DNA of 18,546 nucleotides from an uncultured candidate division Zixibacteria bacterium (lineage in GTDB: Bacteria > Zixibacteria > MSB-5A5 > GN15 > PGXB01). Positions 14,599 to 18,546 of the stretch are shown in pieces (position 1 is the stretch's first letter; each line of letters opens with the position of its first letter). Below the pieces are notes generated by a model. That model ran no database searches, was not told where the DNA came from, and saw only the letters and a list, made by a program, of their open reading frames with translations. The position numbers and the translations under genes were made by a program. The DNA is taken from assembly GCA_937925655.1 (NCBI GenBank), contig CALAMC010000084.1, forward strand, positions 1 through 18,546, read 5' to 3'.

Positions 14599-17547
14599 AT
14601 GGGATATATTCTAAATTATTCTATAAATGACCTTGGGGTTACTTATAGCATTACTTCCGAAAACGAATATGTATTACCCGATCAATGGTCCCTAATAAGG
14701 GATAGACTAAAGCCAAATTCTAAGTCTGCAATTCCGATTCTTCTGGGCCTTCGTGAATCCGAAAGCATTATTGAAAATGATAGGGGCGAAATTACTATTC
14801 CGCATAATACTGTCGCAGGTTTAACAAATTCAACCATAGGAAAATTGGGACTCCCATGCCCCTTTGAAGGTATTTTATACATTGAGGGAAGCGGACTTAT
14901 ATCAGATACTGATTTTAGAATTATCCATAAATTACGATCACCATCTGGGAGGCCCTATTATATTGATTCTATAACTGGGGCATTTATAACGGTCGGAAAT
15001 GAAATGTTTATCATTCGGGAGCCGTATTATTCAATTATCTCTCAAATTAACGAATTTAATAGTCGAGATAATTCACAAAATATAGAGAACCTTAGATCTT
15101 GGGCTGCTATAAAAGAACTATTGCCAGAAAATGCGATTATTGACGATTATTTGCAAAGCATAAATATCTTACTATGCTCATCTTTTACACTGGGAAAGCG
15201 CCTGGATGAAAATGACGAAATCACATTTGACCCTATTCCGGTTAAGCGGGACAATACAATTAATAATGACCCATTAGAAGATAATATTGAAATTAATAGT
15301 GGCGTTGAGAATGCAGTTCCTATTCTTCCACCGGATTTACAATATAGTTTTGCAAGAAATTTTAGACGTTTTCAAGAAGCAAGATCTCAATATGCATTAG
15401 AAGATGGCTGGATTATAATTATTGATGATGAAGTCTTGCCTGGATTAAAGGCCGTGCGCAACGCCCAGAAGTTGGGACAGAGTGAAAGATTGGATTTTCT
15501 GAATAATCCTTATGCCGGCATTCGCGAACTATCTGGTGATACCTTGGATAGCGATACAATCGACAAAATATTCACTTCTCCCGATGAATATGGAGCAAGA
15601 GTTCAGGATATTGGCAAATTTATTCCGCCAATATTACCGTTTGTAAAGCATTCCGGTAATGTATGGACGCCTCCAGAATCGATAGGATTTTCGATATGCG
15701 GCAAATTAGTATTGTCATCCAATAAGGATGTTACAAATTTATTAGATCAGCTAAAAGAAGCATACAAAACTGGCAATGAATGGATAAATTATAAAGAAGT
15801 TGAAATCCCAGTAAATGAGCGTTCTATCAGGGCCGTAGATACGTTAATTGAAGCGATTAATCGATTTAATCCAAAAAACAAAGGTAAATCAAAATCTGCA
15901 CCCAGTGTTTATTTGCAGCAAGCATTACTTTTGGGTTCGAATGCTAATATCGAAGATCTCAAATTCATGCCATCGTATGTAATGCAAAGAGAGGGGGAAT
16001 GTTTTAAACCAAAAGCGCTTTTATCGGCTCTAAAACCTCATCAAGTGGATGGGTTAAATTGGCTACAAAATCATTGGTTGAGAGGATCACCCGGTGCAAT
16101 ACTTGCCGATGACATGGGACTTGGCAAGACTATTCAGTCTCTCGCTTTTATATGTTGGATAAAAGAATTAAAAACAAGAAATGGAAAGAAATGTAAACCA
16201 TTCTTGATAGTTGCCCCAACAGGCTTATTGAAAAATTGGATTGATGAACACAATATTCATTTTGAAAGTTCATACCTGGGGAAAGTGATAGGCGCTTTTG
16301 GCAACGATCTAAAGAAACTTAAAAATACTTATATTGATACGAAAGATAAGAAAGAACTATCCTCTGGAACGCCAATACTTGATACAAATAAGATTCAGTC
16401 GGCGGATTGGGTATTAACTACATACGAGACTTTAAGAGATTATTCTCATAGTTTTGGGAGTGTATGTTGGGAAGCCATAATATTTGATGAAGCCCAAAAA
16501 ATAAAAAATCCAGCGGTTCTTATTTCAGAACAGGCTCGGGCGGTTGCATCCAATGCAGATTTCGTTTTGGCTATGACTGGAACGCCTGTCGAAAATCGCA
16601 TGTCTGATTTATGGTCAATTGCTGATACATGTCATTCCGGAATTCTTGGAGATTTAAAAACATTCTCAAAAATATATGAAGGTGACTACGAAAATGTTAA
16701 GGATAGCTTATTTAGGCTTCAAGGCGAATTAATCAATACAGGAGATAAAGAGCCAATACGTTTAGTTCTTCGTAGGATGAAGTGCTCTAATTTAAATGGA
16801 CTGCCTCCAAGAAACGATGATGTGAAAATACGTATAAATATGCCAGAAATGCAAAGAAATGCATATCATAGTATTATAGACAATGCAACACCATGTGACA
16901 ACTATAATAGTAATATGCTAAAAGTCCTATTCGGAATAAGAACCGTATCGTTACATCCCACTTTGGCAGAAGAGGCAAATCTTAAGGATGAGGAATTTAT
17001 AGGCCAATCTGCCAGACTTATCGGAGCATTTAATATTCTTAATGATATTTATAGTAAACAAGAAAAAGTCCTTATTTTTTTAGAATCACGAGTACTCCAG
17101 CCGGTTATTCAAGGGATCATTCAGCGTAAGTATCATTTAAATAATCCTCCTCTTATAATAAATGGCGATGTTTCCGGATTGAGGAGAAAAGACATGGTGG
17201 ATGTTTTTCAGGAAAGTGCTGGATTTAATGCAATGATATTATCTCCTAAGGCTGGTGGGGTTGGTTTAACATTGACTGCTGCCAATAATGTTATCCATTT
17301 GAGTCGATGGTGGAATCCTGCCGTTGAAGACCAATGCACTGATAGGATTTATAGAATCGGCCAAAAGAAATCTATAAATGTTTACATCCCCATGTCAGTG
17401 TTTTCAGAGAAACCGGGAACCAGTTTTGATGAAAAATTGGATGACCTTCTTTCCAGAAAGAGAAATCTTAGTCAGGCCGTGCTCGCGCCAATTGTTGAAT
17501 CAGATAAAGATATCCAGAAGTTATATACAGATATAATAAATAATTAG
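14599..17547 (+). CDS. zorD: Zorya type I effector ZorD (SNF2-type helicase/nuclease)
   Basis: ZorD is the DNA-acting ATPase of type I Zorya; the E. coli protein has been shown to degrade DNA once recruited. The first 470 or so residues are not recognisable to me and may be regulatory. The SNF2/RapA-like motor begins at LKPHQVDGLNWL. It has Walker A DDMGLGKT with Lys510, a DEAQ box at 630-633, motif III MTGTPVENRMSDLW, motif V SPKAGGVGLTLTAANNVIHL and motif VI DRIYRIGQKK (Arg916, Arg919). Total length is 982 residues, in line with known ZorD proteins of about 1000-1100. I see no separate PD-(D/E)XK or HNH motif, so any nuclease activity cannot be located from sequence alone. It follows zorC after two bases and is complete. 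Confidence 0.92.
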   Translation: MGYILNYSINDLGVTYSITSENEYVLPDQWSLIRDRLKPNSKSAIPILLGLRESESIIENDRGEITIPHNTVAGLTNSTIGKLGLPCPFEGILYIEGSGLISDTDFRIIHKLRSPSGRPYYIDSITGAFITVGNEMFIIREPYYSIISQINEFNSRDNSQNIENLRSWAAIKELLPENAIIDDYLQSINILLCSSFTLGKRLDENDEITFDPIPVKRDNTINNDPLEDNIEINSGVENAVPILPPDLQYSFARNFRRFQEARSQYALEDGWIIIIDDEVLPGLKAVRNAQKLGQSERLDFLNNPYAGIRELSGDTLDSDTIDKIFTSPDEYGARVQDIGKFIPPILPFVKHSGNVWTPPESIGFSICGKLVLSSNKDVTNLLDQLKEAYKTGNEWINYKEVEIPVNERSIRAVDTLIEAINRFNPKNKGKSKSAPSVYLQQALLLGSNANIEDLKFMPSYVMQREGECFKPKALLSALKPHQVDGLNWLQNHWLRGSPGAILADDMGLGKTIQSLAFICWIKELKTRNGKKCKPFLIVAPTGLLKNWIDEHNIHFESSYLGKVIGAFGNDLKKLKNTYIDTKDKKELSSGTPILDTNKIQSADWVLTTYETLRDYSHSFGSVCWEAIIFDEAQKIKNPAVLISEQARAVASNADFVLAMTGTPVENRMSDLWSIADTCHSGILGDLKTFSKIYEGDYENVKDSLFRLQGELINTGDKEPIRLVLRRMKCSNLNGLPPRNDDVKIRINMPEMQRNAYHSIIDNATPCDNYNSNMLKVLFGIRTVSLHPTLAEEANLKDEEFIGQSARLIGAFNILNDIYSKQEKVLIFLESRVLQPVIQGIIQRKYHLNNPPLIINGDVSGLRRKDMVDVFQESAGFNAMILSPKAGGVGLTLTAANNVIHLSRWWNPAVEDQCTDRIYRIGQKKSINVYIPMSVFSEKPGTSFDEKLDDLLSRKRNLSQAVLAPIVESDKDIQKLYTDIINN

Positions 17548-17594
17548 TCAACCATGCTTATAATTAGCTGACATTAAAATAATTCGAAAATGCT

Positions 17595-18311
17595 ATGAAT
17601 GGCACACCTATCAAATTAATTGATCTTGCCACTGCCTGTTATTTTTATGGCCGCCTCACCAAATATGACAATTCCTATTCCAAGTTCATTAACGAAACCA
17701 AACCGAGATTGGATTTATCAAATGAAAACCACCGCCTGGCCCTTTTAAAATGGCTTAATAGTTGGGGCTGCAGACAATTCGCGCGAAAAGATCACAATAA
17801 GGCGTCCGCAAAGTTGGCCAAATGGTTTGAGAAATATGGTTCAACATTGCCCGCAGATTCTGTTCACTTATGGCAATTGGAGATAAGTCACTACACACAG
17901 ATTGCAGAGGCTTATGATTCGCTTTCCAACATTGTGGCTTCGACGCGTTCGAATAAAAGCAAAAGTTATAAAGTCAGCATTGGTCCAACTGGCGCAGCCA
18001 AAATTCTATTCGCTATTCGACCACATTCAATGCTACCCTGGGATGAGCCCATTCGCAAAGTCTTGAATTTCGGGGGAGATGCCGGGCAATACATAGAATT
18101 TCTAAAGCAGACAAAGACCCTATTAATCAGTTTGGAAGGCGAATGCCAAAAGGCGGGATTTAGATTGGAAGAACTGCCCGCCAAAATAGGCCGCGAAAAT
18201 TCATCCGTCCCAAAGTTGATAGACGAATATTATTGGGTAACCATAACCCAAAACTGGACCCTCCCCGATAAGGACATCATTCAAAATTGGAGTCTATGGG
18301 CAAGTCTTTGA
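17595..18311 (+). CDS. Uncharacterised 238-residue protein at the end of the defence array
   Basis: This soluble, mostly helical protein has no membrane segment and no family I can name with certainty. The most distinctive stretch is GPTGAAKILFAIRPHSMLPW at about residues 135-154, followed by DEPIRKVL. It recalls helix-hairpin-helix-like proteins in which a K-x-L, a proline, and then W-D precede a helix, but the match is from memory and weak. The C-terminus is rich in tryptophan (QNWTLPDKDIIQNWSLW). It starts 47 bp after zorD in the same direction. A lone TATAAT (17559-17564) precedes it without a -35 box, and no clear ribosome site is seen. Its base composition looks closer to hsdRMS than to zorABCD. 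It may be an accessory defence gene or the continuation of an older operon interrupted by Zorya. Confidence 0.75.
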   Translation: MNGTPIKLIDLATACYFYGRLTKYDNSYSKFINETKPRLDLSNENHRLALLKWLNSWGCRQFARKDHNKASAKLAKWFEKYGSTLPADSVHLWQLEISHYTQIAEAYDSLSNIVASTRSNKSKSYKVSIGPTGAAKILFAIRPHSMLPWDEPIRKVLNFGGDAGQYIEFLKQTKTLLISLEGECQKAGFRLEELPAKIGRENSSVPKLIDEYYWVTITQNWTLPDKDIIQNWSLWASL

Positions 18312-18392
18312 ACCCCCCCACCTTTTTTCTGAAATAATTTTCTACATTTCTGCTATTAGGCAGCTACTACTTCGATAATATTTGAAAAGATA

Positions 18393-18420
18393 TTGACAAT
18401 TTGCAGTTGCAGATTATATT
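18393..18420 (+). promoter_or_regulatory. Rightward sigma70-type promoter at the window end
   Basis: TTGACA (18393-18398) and TATATT (18415-18420) are separated by 16 bases; an overlapping TATTAT (18417-18422) gives 18. The spacer holds a tandem TTGCAG pair (18401-18412). It lies 82 bp after the last gene and points out of the window, so it serves a gene beyond 18546 or one starting near 18492. Confidence 0.6.
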
Positions 18421-18425
18421 ATCTG

Positions 18426-18440
18426 TGTATCAAAGATACA
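18426..18440. promoter_or_regulatory. Perfect 15-bp palindromic operator over the start site
   Basis: TGTATCAAAGATACA has two perfect 6-bp arms around AAA. It begins five bases after the -10 box, so it covers the expected transcription start, the classic position for repression. Short spaced dyads of this kind are typical of XRE/Cro-type repressor sites. It differs from the ATATCG repeats at 869 and 4276, so another regulator is likely. Confidence 0.5.
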
Positions 18441-18498
18441 ATATTGCGATTTTTAAATAATCATCTTGGTTTTTCATCCTGGGAAAGAATTATGTCAC

Positions 18499-18536
18499 GG
18501 GTCGGATTAAACTGTACCAGCAGGGGTCGGGTTAAA
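18499..18536 (+). repeat. Direct repeat GGGTCGGRTTAAA, two copies at window edge
   Basis: GGGTCGGATTAAA (18499-18511) and GGGTCGGGTTAAA (18524-18536) match in 12 of 13 positions, 25 bp apart. The second is followed by ACCGGCC. The composition is unlike the AT-rich DNA before it. A frame open from an ATG at 18492 (MSRVGLNCTSRGRVK) runs through both copies to the edge, but it is too short to call. This may be the edge of a mobile element or an intergenic repeat family. Confidence 0.4.
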
Positions 18537-18546
18537 ACCGGCCAAT

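Larger units (their letters stand above)
18312..18546. other. Non-coding tail with promoter and repeat
   Basis: No complete gene is seen here. After the last stop comes a run of C and then T without a convincing hairpin, so I do not call a terminator. The promoter, palindrome and direct repeat listed separately are its only recognisable content. Confidence 0.6.

Noticed and set aside
17559..17564. TATAAT box before the 238-residue gene as a full promoter
   Set aside because: No -35 box at 15-19 bases and AT-rich DNA throughout, so a chance match is likely.
18312..18340. Possible terminator (C-run then T-run) after the last gene
   Set aside because: No stem of useful length could be paired in front of the T-run.
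18371..18392. Third possible ATATCG-type operator before the right-edge promoter
   Set aside because: Only a loose CGATAAT match in AT-rich DNA; it lacks two units 10 bp apart, so it does not meet the pattern seen at 869 and 4276.
1..18546. CRISPR array, tRNA or rRNA
   Set aside because: No regularly spaced repeats with unique spacers, no cloverleaf ending in CCA and no rRNA-like stretch were seen on either strand.

Overview
The window is a bacterial accessory region of moderate to low GC, read by eye. It combines a recombinase-rich block on the minus strand with a long plus-strand array of anti-phage defence genes. No rRNA, tRNA or CRISPR array was seen, and no gene fixes the taxon. The OmpA-like peptidoglycan-binding domain of ZorB and the sigma70-type promoters only say that this is an ordinary bacterium, probably one with a Gram-negative-like envelope.

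Left block, minus strand (1-4221). A small XRE helix-turn-helix gene (661-849) is translationally coupled by an ATGA overlap to a large serine recombinase that runs off the left edge (1-664). Upstream of it lies a second, unrelated integration module: a 68-residue protein (2464-2670), a helix-turn-helix plus zinc-ribbon protein (1977-2486) and a tyrosine recombinase with all catalytic residues (896-1987), overlapping head to tail. A 12-bp-spaced GGGGAG repeat cluster (2694-2753) lies just upstream of this module. A 474-residue protein of unknown function with a probable winged-helix C-terminus (2797-4221) ends the block.

Right block, plus strand (4362-18311). A divergent intergenic region carries good promoters for both directions. 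From it runs a type I restriction-modification operon resembling the IB (EcoAI/EcoEI) class: hsdR, hsdM and hsdS with 4-bp and 20-bp overlaps. A gene for a NucS-like PD-(D/E)XK nuclease follows (9913-10686), then what looks like the beheaded start of another gene (10679-10771). A complete type I Zorya system follows: zorA (MotA-like channel with a long helical tail), zorB (OmpA/MotB-like stator), zorC (EH-signature protein) and zorD (SNF2-type helicase), with gaps of 16, 1 and 2 bp. A 238-residue protein of unknown function closes the array. The last 235 bp hold a promoter with a palindromic operator over its start site and a short direct repeat.

How it may work together. The restriction system would cut unmodified incoming DNA. 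Zorya is known to act at the envelope through the proton-driven ZorAB motor and then to degrade invading DNA through ZorC and ZorD. The nuclease and the two unknown proteins (474 and 238 residues) are candidates for further defence or regulatory parts. The most interesting signal is regulatory: an ATATCG repeat with 10-bp phasing occurs in the promoter of the small helix-turn-helix gene and again in the hsdR promoter, 3.4 kb away. This suggests that the regulator coupled to the recombinase also controls the restriction operon. The composition change around zorABCD and the chopped reading frame before it suggest that Zorya was inserted as a cassette into an older operon.
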